Assembly: GCF_005576615.1 (NCBI RefSeq)
Contig: NZ_CP040330.1
Location: 2,852,001 to 2,916,000 of the forward strand
Source of the DNA: Natrinema versiforme
Lineage (GTDB): Archaea > Halobacteriota > Halobacteria > Halobacteriales > Natrialbaceae
Direction of reading: 5' to 3'
Length of the DNA: 64,000 nucleotides
Of the stretch, positions 1-8,261 are shown piece by piece. The translations under genes were made by a program, and so were the position numbers. Under the pieces are notes generated by a model. The model had not been told where the DNA came from, did no database searches, and worked only from the letters and a program-made list of their open reading frames with translations. Position 1 is the first letter of the stretch; each line of letters starts with the position of its first letter.

Positions 1-685
1 GACCGCCCCCGTCGCCGTGGCCGTCGCCACTCTGCCCGTCCGGCCCCGCCTCGAGCACCTCGCGTACCTGTTCGTTGTACCGCTCGAGTCCCTCGACGGC
101 GGCGTCGGGGCGGTCGTCGGCCGGCGGTTCCAGCCCGGGTTGGCCCTCGGGGTCCGGCCAGCCGACGACGACGGTGCCGACCATGCCGTCCCGTTCGTGG
201 GGCGCACAGACGTAGTCGTAGACGCCCTCGATATCGAACGTCCGCGTGAACGTATCGCCGTCATCGCTCAGGTGATCGCTCGCCCACGGCTCGGCCTCGT
301 CGGGGATGCGCTGCTGGCCGTTGTACACGTCCGGATGGTACGCGGTGGTGTCGTGGGATCCGCGTTTCAACACCCACTCGACGGTGCCACCCGGTTCGAC
401 GTGAACGACGTGCGGGACGAAGTGCTTGCCCGCGTCGTTCGTGGTCATCTCGACCGTGATTTCGGACACTGGCTGCCCGATTTCGTGATCGGTGTCGTGG
501 TCGTGCTCGTGAGTGTCGTCTCCGTCGTCGCTCTCGTTGCCCACGTCGGGAGTCTCGTCTCCGGGGTCGTCCTCGTTCTCCTCGGCGGTATCGTCGCTCC
601 CGCCGAGACAGCCCGCGAGGCCGACTGCGAGACCGCTACCGCCGGACGCCAGTAGTCGCCGCCGCGTCGGATTCGAGGTGTCCAT
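1..685 (-). CDS. Halocyanin-like blue copper lipoprotein (partial, C-terminus outside window)
   Basis: A predicted membrane-anchored, exported type-1 copper protein that would carry electrons on the outer face of the membrane. Reading from ATG at 685, residues 7-26 form a Tat signal with an arginine run (TRRRLLASG) and a lipobox ending LAGC at Cys26. A very acidic, His-containing linker follows, then a cupredoxin domain. The copper ligands are visible: a His near residue 111 (GSHD) and the C-terminal CAPHERDGM motif, giving Cys160, His163 and Met168. The reading frame is still open at base 1, after a Gly/Asp/His-rich tail, so the true end is not seen. It is transcribed away from the oxidoreductase at 829. 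The redox partner cannot be told from the sequence. Confidence 0.85.
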   Translation of the reverse strand, partial: MDTSNPTRRRLLASGGSGLAVGLAGCLGGSDDTAEENEDDPGDETPDVGNESDDGDDTHEHDHDTDHEIGQPVSEITVEMTTNDAGKHFVPHVVHVEPGGTVEWVLKRGSHDTTAYHPDVYNGQQRIPDEAEPWASDHLSDDGDTFTRTFDIEGVYDYVCAPHERDGMVGTVVVGWPDPEGQPGLEPPADDRPDAAVEGLERYNEQVREVLEAGPDGQSGDGHGDGGG

Positions 686-828
686 TTTCTCGTGATGATC
701 ACGTTCCCGAAGAAAAGCGTTCGCGACTGTCACAGTTCCTGAACCGTTCCGGCGATCGCTATCGGCACAACCGGCAATCGACGTGTTCCGTGCCCGGATT
801 CTTACAGGACCGTGCCCGAGACACACCC

Positions 829-1959
829 ATGACCCGAATCGGAATCGTCGGCGCAGGTGCGGCCGCCGCGGCGGCGACGTACGCCCTCGAGGAAACGCCC
901 GCCGAAACGGAGATCACGGTCCTCGAGAAGTCCCGCGGCCTGTGCGGTCGGGCCGCGACGCGGCGGCACGACGACGTCGTCTACGACTACGGCGCGAACT
1001 ACGTCACGTCCGACGACGAGCGTGTAGTCGAGTTACTGACCGAGACGCTGGACACCGAGGGGTTGGTCGACGTGACGGACCCGGTCTCGACGTTCGACGG
1101 CGACGGTGCGGTGTCAGAGGGCGACGACCGCGACAGGCACAAGTGGACCTACCGACAGGGACTGACACAGATCGCGAAACGGCTGTTCGCGCGCACCGAC
1201 GCAACGATTCACCGAGAGACGCGGATCGAAACGGTGGTCCGGAGTGACGGCGGCGAGAGCGAGAAGGGGAGCGGAGACGCGGGCAGGCGCGGAGTCGCAG
1301 GCGGACACGGAGACGCGGACGGCGTCTGGCACCTCGAGGACGCCGACGGAACCCGGTGGGGCCCCTTCGACGTGCTCCTCCTGAACCCGCCGGCACCCCA
1401 GACCGCCGACCTGCTGCGGTCGGCCGAGTGGGACGCTGACGTGCGCGACGATCTGGTCGACGCCGTCGAGGCGGTCCCCTTCCGGACGATCTGGACCGAG
1501 ATTTTCCACTATCCGTTCGAACTCGAGCGACCCTACTACGCGCTGGTCAACACGGACAAGGCCCACGCGGTGGGCTGGATCGGCCGCGAGGAGTGCAAGC
1601 CCGGCCACGTTCCCGACGGCGAGTCACTGCTGGTCGTGCAGGCAAACCACGAGTGGTCGGTCGAACACTACGACGAGTCGCCGGCCGAGAACCGCGAGCG
1701 ACTCGCGGACCTGACCGCCGACCTCATCGGGGACGAGCGCCTGCGGGACCCGGACTGGGCCGACCAGCAGGGCTGGCGGTACGCCTTACCCGAAGACGGC
1801 GTCGACGACGACCCGCTGCGCCGCGCCGAACGCGAGGGCCTATACTGTCTCGGCGACTGGGTCGCCGGCGAGGGGCGGCTCCACGCGGCGCTCCGGAACG
1901 GGCTCGAGGTCGGCGAGCGGATCGAGCACGGGCGCGGAGCCGACGGCTGCGGCTCATAA
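829..1959 (+). CDS. FAD/NAD(P)-dependent oxidoreductase, renalase-like
   Basis: A 376-residue flavoprotein. The N-terminus has the dinucleotide-binding motif GIVGAGAAAAAATYAL followed by an acidic strand end (TVLEKSRG). An LCGRAATRR segment matches the renalase/COG3380 style of amine-oxidase-like proteins. The C-terminus has the second FAD contact (LYCLGDWVAGEGRLHAAL), where the flavin pyrophosphate is usually held. The ATG at 829 is preferred over an upstream GTG at 790 because the Rossmann motif begins at once. A Gly/Asp-rich insert near residues 145-165 is low complexity and probably a surface loop. The gene ends tail to tail with trkA, overlapping by 6 bp. The substrate is unknown. Confidence 0.8.
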   Translation: MTRIGIVGAGAAAAAATYALEETPAETEITVLEKSRGLCGRAATRRHDDVVYDYGANYVTSDDERVVELLTETLDTEGLVDVTDPVSTFDGDGAVSEGDDRDRHKWTYRQGLTQIAKRLFARTDATIHRETRIETVVRSDGGESEKGSGDAGRRGVAGGHGDADGVWHLEDADGTRWGPFDVLLLNPPAPQTADLLRSAEWDADVRDDLVDAVEAVPFRTIWTEIFHYPFELERPYYALVNTDKAHAVGWIGREECKPGHVPDGESLLVVQANHEWSVEHYDESPAENRERLADLTADLIGDERLRDPDWADQQGWRYALPEDGVDDDPLRRAEREGLYCLGDWVAGEGRLHAALRNGLEVGERIEHGRGADGCGS

Positions 1960-3291
1960 CGCCGATGTGATCTCGTCTAACACGGCGGTATCGACGAAGA
2001 GGACCACGTGGTCGCCCCCTCGGACGACCGTCTCGCCGCGGGGCGTAATCAGGTCGCCGTCGCGGCTGATCGCGCCGACGACGACGCCGTCCGGCAGGTC
2101 GGCGATCGCGTCCTGAATCCGCGCCTCGAAGAGCGCGCTGTCCTCGCCGATCTCGATCTCGAGGACCTCCGCGCGGTCGGACTCGAGCATGGCGACGTTT
2201 TCCGCGCGGCGCTTGCGCGTGAATCGTGTAATCTCCTCGGAAGTGACGAGCCGAGGGTTGACGCCGACGTCGATTCCGACCGTCTCGAAGAGGTCGACGT
2301 ACTCGCCGGACTCGACGAGTCCGATCGTGCGCTCGACGCCGATCCGCTTCGCCAACAGGGAGACGAGCAGGTTCTTCTCGTCGCTCTCGAGGGCGGAGAC
2401 GACGATATCTGACTCGTCGACGTGTTCCCGGACGAGGAAGTCGATGTCCGTCGCGTCGCTCTCTAAGACAAGCGTCCCCGGCAGTTGCTCGGCCAGTTCC
2501 CGCGCCCGGTCCGGGTCGCGTTCGACCAGTCGCGGCTCGAGACCCTCCGCCTCGAAGAGCCGCGCCGTCTGATAGCCGATGTCGGTCCCGCCGACGATGA
2601 CGACCTCGTGGGCGTCCTCGAGGGTCGGTTCGGGTGTCAGCGAACTCGCGAAGGCGCGGACGCTCTCCCTGGACCCGATGACGACGACGGCGTCGCCAGC
2701 CGTGATGACCGTGTCGCCCCGCGGAATGATGACGTCGTCCTCGCGCAGCAACGCGGCGAAGGTCAGCGACTCGAACCGGTCGGCCTCGGAGACCGTCTCG
2801 CCGGCGACGGGGCTGTCGGGTTCAACCTCGAACTCGGCCATCTGGACGAGTCCGCCGGCGAAGGCCTCGACGTCGTGAGCGTTGGGCAGGCCGGCGATTC
2901 TGACGATCGTCTCGGCGGTCTGTAAGTTCGTACTGACCATGAAGTCGACGCCGAACGCGCCCGTCGACTGCTCCCACGTCCGCAGGAGGGTCGTCTTCTT
3001 CACGCGTGCGATCGTGAACGGACCGCCGACGGCCTTCGCTGCGCCACAGATGACGATGTTCGTCTCATCGACGTCGGTGCTCGCGATCACCATATCCGCG
3101 TTCTCGATGCCGGCCTCCCGCAGCGTCTCGATCGAGGTGCCGTCGCCCCGAATCGCCAACACGTCGTGAGAGTAGGTGATCGAATCGATGCGATCGGGAT
3201 CCGTATCGATCACGACGACGTGGTGGTCGTCGTCGAGGCTCTCGGCGATGTTCGAACCCACCTCGCCCGCACCGACGACGAGGACGCGCAT
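1954..3291 (-). CDS. trkA: Trk potassium uptake regulatory protein TrkA
   Basis: A cytoplasmic regulatory subunit that binds NAD(H) or ATP and gates a Trk/Ktr potassium channel. At 445 residues it has the full duplicated architecture: RCK-N 1 (residues 1-130, starting MRVLVVGAGEVGSNIAESL), RCK-C 1 (about 140-220), RCK-N 2 (about 228-350, with VVIVGGTDIGYQTARLFE) and RCK-C 2 (about 365-445). Both glycine-rich nucleotide motifs are present, the second slightly altered. No TrkH membrane subunit is encoded nearby, so the channel partner must be elsewhere. The start is the only ATG that keeps the first Rossmann strand. Confidence 0.93.
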   Translation of the reverse strand: MRVLVVGAGEVGSNIAESLDDDHHVVVIDTDPDRIDSITYSHDVLAIRGDGTSIETLREAGIENADMVIASTDVDETNIVICGAAKAVGGPFTIARVKKTTLLRTWEQSTGAFGVDFMVSTNLQTAETIVRIAGLPNAHDVEAFAGGLVQMAEFEVEPDSPVAGETVSEADRFESLTFAALLREDDVIIPRGDTVITAGDAVVVIGSRESVRAFASSLTPEPTLEDAHEVVIVGGTDIGYQTARLFEAEGLEPRLVERDPDRARELAEQLPGTLVLESDATDIDFLVREHVDESDIVVSALESDEKNLLVSLLAKRIGVERTIGLVESGEYVDLFETVGIDVGVNPRLVTSEEITRFTRKRRAENVAMLESDRAEVLEIEIGEDSALFEARIQDAIADLPDGVVVGAISRDGDLITPRGETVVRGGDHVVLFVDTAVLDEITSAL

Positions 3292-3450
3292 CAGCGTCTC
3301 ACCCGCGGGTAGCGAGGACTCGAACCGGTGCAGCGTCCGCTCATATCAGCAGTGTCGGCCGCCGAGCAGTAAGTGGGTTTGCCCTGCCAGCGAACCGGTT
3401 GCGAGACGAGAACAGCGGCCGCCGCCGACGGCCTCCGCGCGGCGCGAGCG

Positions 3451-3972
3451 CTACGGCATCTCGTGAACCGTCAATTCCACGTCCCGCGGCCGCCCCTCGA
3501 TGTCCGCGACGAGCCGTTCGACGACGGATCGGGCCTCGCCGAGCAGTTTGGGTTCGACCTTCTTGACAACCCAGTCGAGCGAGACGAACCGCGGGAGCGA
3601 GATGGCGTCTTCGTTCGCCGAGTGGGGATCGTAGCGCGCCTCGAAGTAGATCCGACTGGCCGTCTCCGCGTGGGCCGGCGCGGATTCCGGCTCCGGTTCG
3701 ACGCGCCACTGGCCGCGGGCGTCGAGGTCGTTGACCAGTTCCCACGTGAGCGATTCGGGGGCCGAGATATCGGTCACTCTCGAGCGAGCGGTGTAGCTCA
3801 GCTTCCACCACGCCAACTCGAGGTCGTAGACGGAGCCGGCTCCGCCGTCCCCGTCGACTCGAACCTCCTTGAGGTGGTCCGTGTACCGCGGGTAGTCGGT
3901 AAAGGATCGCACGTACGGGAAAACCTCCTCCGGCGACCGGTGGGCGAGCGTGCTGAGGAGAATTCTGTCCAC
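3451..3972 (-). CDS. SRPBCC (START/polyketide-cyclase-like) family protein
   Basis: A 173-residue protein that starts at GTG and shows the SRPBCC pattern: an N-terminal strand, then a helix with PEEVFPYVRSFTDYPRYTDHL, then alternating strands (YDLELAWWKLSYTARSRV), and a long C-terminal helix (PKLLGEARSVVERLVADIEG). The family binds hydrophobic ligands in a deep pocket, and some members are ubiquinone-binding or cyclase-like. The ligand here is unknown. It sits between trkA and the AOR homologue, all on the minus strand but separated by more than 100 bp on each side, so an operon is not clear. Confidence 0.75.
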   Translation of the reverse strand: MDRILLSTLAHRSPEEVFPYVRSFTDYPRYTDHLKEVRVDGDGGAGSVYDLELAWWKLSYTARSRVTDISAPESLTWELVNDLDARGQWRVEPEPESAPAHAETASRIYFEARYDPHSANEDAISLPRFVSLDWVVKKVEPKLLGEARSVVERLVADIEGRPRDVELTVHEMP

Positions 3973-4086
3973 ACCGGTCGTACGACGGGTCCGAAAGTAA
4001 GGATTGGCATACTATCAATCGGCTCCGCCACGGGCCCCGCTCGAGTCGCTCGGCCGCTCAGGTCGGGTCTGCGAACTCGGCCGCCC

Positions 4087-5868
4087 TCAGCGCGGGTCCG
4101 CGAGGAGCGAGTCGTCCGCGACCGCGTCGGCGAGTCCGAAGCGCTCGACGGTCGCTCGAGTCGGCCGGCCGTCGGGTCCCCAGCCTCGCTTCCGATAGTA
4201 GCGCTCGCGGGCCGTCTCGAACCACTCGTCGTCGACGGCCGATCCGGCGTTGGGCCCCGACTCGAGGGGCTCGCGGAGAGGTGCGGGCAGTTCGTCAGCT
4301 GCCCGCCCCAGCCCCTCCCGGACGTTGAACAGGCGAGTCAGGGTCCAGACCCGTTCTCCGACAGTCAGGGGGCCGCCCGCCGTCTCGAGTCCGACCGCGT
4401 CCAACCACTCCGCGCCGAGGTCGTCGAACGCCTCGCCGACGAAATCGTCCGCGATGAGACACCAGAGGGCCGAGCGCCGGTTCTGCTCCTCGATGACGGC
4501 CGCCGCCGCGCGGTCGGGACTCCACCGCCCGTCGAACGCCTCCCGCTCGATCGGGCGGGCTCGGCGGTGACAGGCCCCGCGGTCGCTGGTGGCGTACGCG
4601 AGCGCCATGCTCCGTGCGCCGCGCGGATCGTACGCCGGCAGCGCCATCGCCTTGACCGTCGGGACGAGGTCGTCCCCGCCGAACCGTTCCGCCGCCGCGT
4701 CGACGCCGTCTGCGAGCGCGTCGCCGACCGGCGTGTCCCGCGCGGCGATTTCCTCGAGCAACTCCCGAGCAGCGTCGGGGTCGCCGAAGGAGATCGAGCG
4801 CTCGAGCAGGTCCGCGTCGGCGGCCTTGATCGCCCACGCGACCGCGCTGCCGGCGCTGATGAGGTCGATGCCGAGCCGGTCGCAGGTGCGGCCGAGTTCC
4901 GCGACGGCGTCGAACTCGTCGATGCCAAGCCCCGCGCCCAGCGACATCGCGGTGGCCCCGCGCGGGACGTAGTCGCCGTCGTCGGTCTCGACGCGGAAGC
5001 CGCCGGGCTCGCCGGCGCTGTCGTCATTACTGTCGCCGCCGTCGTACTCTCGCCCGGTCATTCGCTCCCTGACCGCAGCGATGCCGATCCCGTCGGTTCC
5101 CTCGAACCGGCCGTCCTCCCAGCCGCGGGTCGAGAGCGCGCCGATCTCGTTCGCGAAATCGACGGTTTCGGCCGTCCCGCTCGCCTCGAGCCACCGTCCG
5201 GTCTCGGCGTCGCGGTACCGCTCGGCGTACGCCTCGCGCAGGTCCGCAAGTCCCTCGGGCGGCTCCCCCCGCGCGACGACGGCCTTCAACCGCTTCGAGC
5301 CCATCACGGCGCCGGCACCGCCCCTGCCCGCGTGGTGGTCCCCCTCGTCGGAGGCGATCGTCGCGGAGGCGACCCGCCGTTCGCCCGCCGGGCCGATGCA
5401 GGCGACCGACGCGTCGGGGAACGCCGCGGCCGTCTCGAGGGTGTCCTCGCCCCACGCGTCGGCGGGTTCGACGGTCGCCGTCCCGTCCTCGACGACGAGA
5501 CGGACGGGTTCGTCCGCCCGCCCCGTGACGAGCAGTCCGATACTGGGACCGAGCGCGCCGACGAGCGCGTCCGGAAACGAGCCGCCGGCATAGGAATCGA
5601 GGAAGCCGCCGGTCAGCGGCGATTTCGTGATGGCGGCGTATCGCGACTCGCCGGGCAGGTAGCCCGAGAGCGGGCCGAGCATGAACAGGAGGGCGTTCGC
5701 CGGCCCGAGCGGATCGGTCCCCGCCTCGAGTTCCGCGTAGAGGTATCGAGCGCCCAGCCCCTTCCCGCCGACGTACCGGCGGAGCCACGGCTCCGGGACG
5801 GGGACGCGTTCGACCGACTCCGCCGAGAGATCGACCCGGAGGAGTCGGTCGGGAGTAGCGAGTGCCAC
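4087..5868 (-). CDS. Aldehyde:ferredoxin oxidoreductase (AOR) family protein lacking the cluster cysteine triad
   Basis: AOR-family enzymes oxidise aldehydes to acids with a tungsten- or molybdenum-bis-pterin and one [4Fe-4S] cluster. The N-terminal domain is well kept: RYVGGKGLGARYLY near 31-44, ITKSPLTGGFLDSYAGG near 80-96, and a GRGGAGAVMGSKRLKAV pterin segment near 181-197. C-terminal landmarks are also present (LGIDLISAG near 332-340, LAYATSDRGACH near 423-434, Cys470 in SALWC). The CX2CX3C triad expected near residues 265-300 is absent, and no cysteine lies between Cys157 and Cys329. That stretch reads REYDGGDSNDDSAGE instead. The start is GTG. Next upstream on the same strand is yqeC. 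It may be a divergent paralogue with altered electron transfer, or may no longer be an oxidoreductase. Confidence 0.82.
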   Translation of the reverse strand: MALATPDRLLRVDLSAESVERVPVPEPWLRRYVGGKGLGARYLYAELEAGTDPLGPANALLFMLGPLSGYLPGESRYAAITKSPLTGGFLDSYAGGSFPDALVGALGPSIGLLVTGRADEPVRLVVEDGTATVEPADAWGEDTLETAAAFPDASVACIGPAGERRVASATIASDEGDHHAGRGGAGAVMGSKRLKAVVARGEPPEGLADLREAYAERYRDAETGRWLEASGTAETVDFANEIGALSTRGWEDGRFEGTDGIGIAAVRERMTGREYDGGDSNDDSAGEPGGFRVETDDGDYVPRGATAMSLGAGLGIDEFDAVAELGRTCDRLGIDLISAGSAVAWAIKAADADLLERSISFGDPDAARELLEEIAARDTPVGDALADGVDAAAERFGGDDLVPTVKAMALPAYDPRGARSMALAYATSDRGACHRRARPIEREAFDGRWSPDRAAAAVIEEQNRRSALWCLIADDFVGEAFDDLGAEWLDAVGLETAGGPLTVGERVWTLTRLFNVREGLGRAADELPAPLREPLESGPNAGSAVDDEWFETARERYYRKRGWGPDGRPTRATVERFGLADAVADDSLLADPR

Positions 5869-5999
5869 GGTGGACGATCACCGCGGACGGGAAAAAGCGT
5901 TATCACGGCATCTGTCGGCCTCCTCGAGGGGCAATCGTGCGTGTGACTGTGCCCGGTGGTCTCTCCGACTCGCGGACGACGGGAGAGTGACACCCAGTG

Positions 6000-6719
6000 C
6001 TAAACGATGTCCACGAGCGGGCGGTCGGCGCGCATCTCCGCGAGGACGACCCGCGGAACGTCCGCCCGCTCGTGGATCTCGGCGGCGACCCGCCGCGCGG
6101 TCGCCGCGAGCGCCTCGTCGTCAACCATGTTGAGGAGCGGGATCACCGTCGCGCCGTCCGGAACGTCCTTGCGGCCGCCGCGATCGCTGGCGAGGACGGT
6201 CGCCACGTCGGCCGGCCGGATCTCGTCGCCCGGCTCCAGCCCGGTCAGGGCCGCGACCCGATCGACCCGGTGCACTCGCTCTTCGGTCAGCGGCTCTCCG
6301 ACGACGTGCGCGCTCGCGATCGGAACGACCGTCTTCGCACTCGAGGGCAGTTGTGGCTCCCGCTCGTTCGGGGCTTTGAACCGCCGCATCCGCGCGCCGT
6401 CGGCTTTGGCGAGCACGGGCACGTCGAGGTCGGCGAGGGCATCGACCGTCGCGCGGTCGTACCCCAGATAGCGGTCCTCGCGTTCCCGCTCCGGAACGAC
6501 GCCGAGCGGCCAGTCGGCGGTCCCCTCGACGGCCGCGACCGGGTCGTCCGTGACCGCGACCCGCTCGACCCAGTCGTCGAAGATGGGAATGCGAACGGTG
6601 GCGGTGACGACCGCGCGCTCGAGGACCGACGCGAGCGTCGCCATCGTCGTCTTCTTGCCGCCAGCCCCGACAAAACAGGTCATATCGCGCCGCGCCTCGA
6701 GGGCCTCGACAACGTCCAT
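6000..6719 (-). CDS. yqeC: YqeC-like selenium/molybdenum-hydroxylase accessory protein
   Basis: A 239-residue P-loop protein. The nucleotide motif is FVGAGGKKTTMATLAS near residues 16-31, the variant glycine-rich loop of the YqeC family. Further YqeC-like features are VLAKADGARMRRFKAPNERE in the middle and the ALTGLEPGDEIRPADVATVL segment. YqeC is associated with selenium-dependent molybdenum hydroxylases in bacteria, and its exact reaction is not settled. The ATG at 6719 is chosen over a GTG at 6728. It lies 132 bp upstream of the AOR homologue on the same strand, which suggests a shared pterin-metal cofactor theme. No selD or selA homologue is visible in the window. Confidence 0.78.
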   Translation of the reverse strand: MDVVEALEARRDMTCFVGAGGKKTTMATLASVLERAVVTATVRIPIFDDWVERVAVTDDPVAAVEGTADWPLGVVPEREREDRYLGYDRATVDALADLDVPVLAKADGARMRRFKAPNEREPQLPSSAKTVVPIASAHVVGEPLTEERVHRVDRVAALTGLEPGDEIRPADVATVLASDRGGRKDVPDGATVIPLLNMVDDEALAATARRVAAEIHERADVPRVVLAEMRADRPLVDIV

Positions 6720-6888
6720 ACCGAACACACCGCACGGCTCGCCATAACGGTTTACTCCCCGGAACGGAAGACGGTGGTTGGCAGCGAGATGGACGGCTCC
6801 GAGGACCGGTACGCAAAGGAGTGATCGAACCGGTTCGGGACCGCGACAGACGATAACATTCTATACCCGGGCCAGTCAACGGGCGGTC

Positions 6889-7626
6889 ATGCGAGACGTC
6901 TGTATCGTCGGCGGCGGCGTCGCCGGCCTCGCCGCATCGATCTTCACCGCCCGCGCCGGACTGGACACCCTCGTCGTCGACGGCGGGGAATCCATCCTTG
7001 CGCGCAACGCCAGCCTCGAGAACTATCCCGGCTTCCCGGACGGGATCGACGCCCGCCGGTACTTACAACTGACCCGCGAACAGGCCCGGAACGCGGGCGT
7101 CGAGTTCGAACTCGGCCGCGTGACGCGCGCCGAACCGGTCGTCGAGAGCGATCTCGAGGAGGGCTTCGTCCTCGAGACCGATGGCGGGGAACCCCTCGAC
7201 GCCCGACGGCTCATCGCGGCCTCGTGGTCGGACAGCGACTACCTCGTCCCGCTGGATGTCGGTCGAACCAAACGCGGGAGCAAACACTTCGTCAACGTCG
7301 ATAACGGCGGGCGGACGGCCGTCGACGGCGTCTACGCCGCAGGCCGGGTCGCGGACGAGCCCCACCAGACCATCGTCGCCGCCGGTCACGGCGCGAAGGT
7401 CGGCCTCGCGGTCGTCCACGATTCGGACGCGAACTTCTACCACGACTGGGTCGCCCCCGAGGGCTACTTCACCGGTCGCGGCCGCGAGGTGCCGCCCGGC
7501 TGTGAAGAGATCGATGCCGAGGAACGGCGAAAGCGCGACGAGCAGGCGAGAGAGACGATGCTCGAGGCGTTCGCGGAGCCGCTCGACGAGGAGCCGACGA
7601 TGCATCCGAGCGTCGAGCAGGACTGA
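6889..7626 (+). CDS. Half-length thioredoxin-reductase-like FAD protein without the CXXC pair
   Basis: A 245-residue flavoprotein resembling only the FAD half of thioredoxin reductase. It starts MRDVCIVGGGVAGLAASIF with a Rossmann GxGxxG, continues with ENYPGFPDGIDARRYLQL as in TrxR, and has the second flavin motif as DGVYAAGRVADEPHQTIVAAGHGAKV. The NADPH domain and redox CXXC, normally inserted in the middle, are missing. The position reads LIAASWSDSDYLVPLD. A charged helical tail follows. The start at 6889 fits a TATA-like CTATACCC near 6861, so the mRNA is probably leaderless. The electron donor is unknown. It may use another reductase or have a sensing role. Confidence 0.8.
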   Translation: MRDVCIVGGGVAGLAASIFTARAGLDTLVVDGGESILARNASLENYPGFPDGIDARRYLQLTREQARNAGVEFELGRVTRAEPVVESDLEEGFVLETDGGEPLDARRLIAASWSDSDYLVPLDVGRTKRGSKHFVNVDNGGRTAVDGVYAAGRVADEPHQTIVAAGHGAKVGLAVVHDSDANFYHDWVAPEGYFTGRGREVPPGCEEIDAEERRKRDEQARETMLEAFAEPLDEEPTMHPSVEQD

Positions 7627-7674
7627 GCCACTCGCCGCTTTCGCGGCCGACGCTCGGTCTCACGCGGTCAGCAC

Positions 7675-7680
7675 AAAAAA
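7675..7680 (-). terminator. T6 run after small zinc-finger gene
   Basis: On the minus strand a run of six T follows the stop codon of the small gene at 7707-7826 by about 27 bp. Archaeal termination often uses such U-runs without a hairpin. A single short run is only modest evidence. Confidence 0.35.
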
Positions 7681-7706
7681 CGGCTTCCGATCGGCCGGTC
7701 TCTCGG

Positions 7707-7826
7707 TTAGTTCGCCTCGAGGGCGCACGCGGGGCTACAGAACCCGCGCTGGGCCGCGTTGGCGTCCGGATATGCCTTGAAATCGCCACCACACTGCTCG
7801 CACGTGATGGATTCGAAGTCAGACAT
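7707..7826 (-). CDS. Tiny CXXC zinc-finger protein (39 aa)
   Basis: A 39-residue protein starting MSDFESITCEQCGG and ending with FCSPACALEAN. The two pairs CEQC (residues 9-12) and CSPAC (30-34) make a classical zinc site, and the whole protein is one treble-clef or zinc-ribbon unit. Many haloarchaea encode such short zinc-finger proteins, and some affect motility or biofilm formation. The role of this one is unknown. The reading frame continues upstream, but the ATG at 7826 is chosen because the conserved zinc finger begins right after it. A T6 run follows the stop. Confidence 0.75.
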   Translation of the reverse strand: MSDFESITCEQCGGDFKAYPDANAAQRGFCSPACALEAN

Positions 7827-8048
7827 ACTCGGTCGTACCTTCGGCGTCCGGAGCCGAAAACGTATCGGAATCGCCCCGTACCCGGTCGATCCCCAGTTCG
7901 AACCGCATCGTTTCGAGACCGGAAACAGCTCGTTTCGTACCGATACGGTCACCCGGACCGTTCTCCCTCTGAAACGGTTCGATCTCCTGTCGGACCCACT
8001 GCGCAACGGACGATGCAATTATGTTGGTGGCCAATGACAACATACATC

Positions 8049-8243
8049 ATGAACGGTGTTCTGAACGAGACGACGAACAAGATCCACAAGCACGAATCGG
8101 GCCGGTCCGACTTCCAGACGACCTGCGGAGCGACCGCTCACATCGCTCACGAACACCTCCGCGTGATTCCCGTCGAGCAGGCAGTCAGCGACGGCGACGC
8201 GAACCGGTGCGGTCGCTGTTTTGCCGACGACGGCAGTTACTGA
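8049..8243 (+). CDS. Small haloarchaeal Cys-rich protein (64 aa)
   Basis: A 64-residue protein beginning MNGVLNETTNKIHKH. One cysteine lies in TTCGATAHIAHEHLR and a CGRC pair lies near the C-terminus (NRCGRCFADDGSY), with several histidines between, so a zinc-binding role is plausible. An AT-rich TATA-like stretch (CAATTATG near 8013-8020) lies about 30 bp upstream, which favours this ATG over one at 8034. I recognise the pattern as common in haloarchaea but cannot assign a function. It converges with the Vms1-like gene downstream. Confidence 0.65.
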   Translation: MNGVLNETTNKIHKHESGRSDFQTTCGATAHIAHEHLRVIPVEQAVSDGDANRCGRCFADDGSY

Positions 8244-8261
8244 CAACCAGTCGAAACGGGC

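Noticed and set aside
4960-5060. A frameshift explaining the missing AOR cysteines
   Set aside because: The frame is continuous and the flanking family motifs align without a break. No alternative frame in this stretch offers a CX2CX3C pattern.
3373-5946. An 857-residue plus-strand ORF antisense to the SRPBCC and AOR-like genes
   Set aside because: It is Arg- and Asp-rich without motifs and lies over two genes with clear family signatures. Long antisense frames are expected in DNA this GC-rich.
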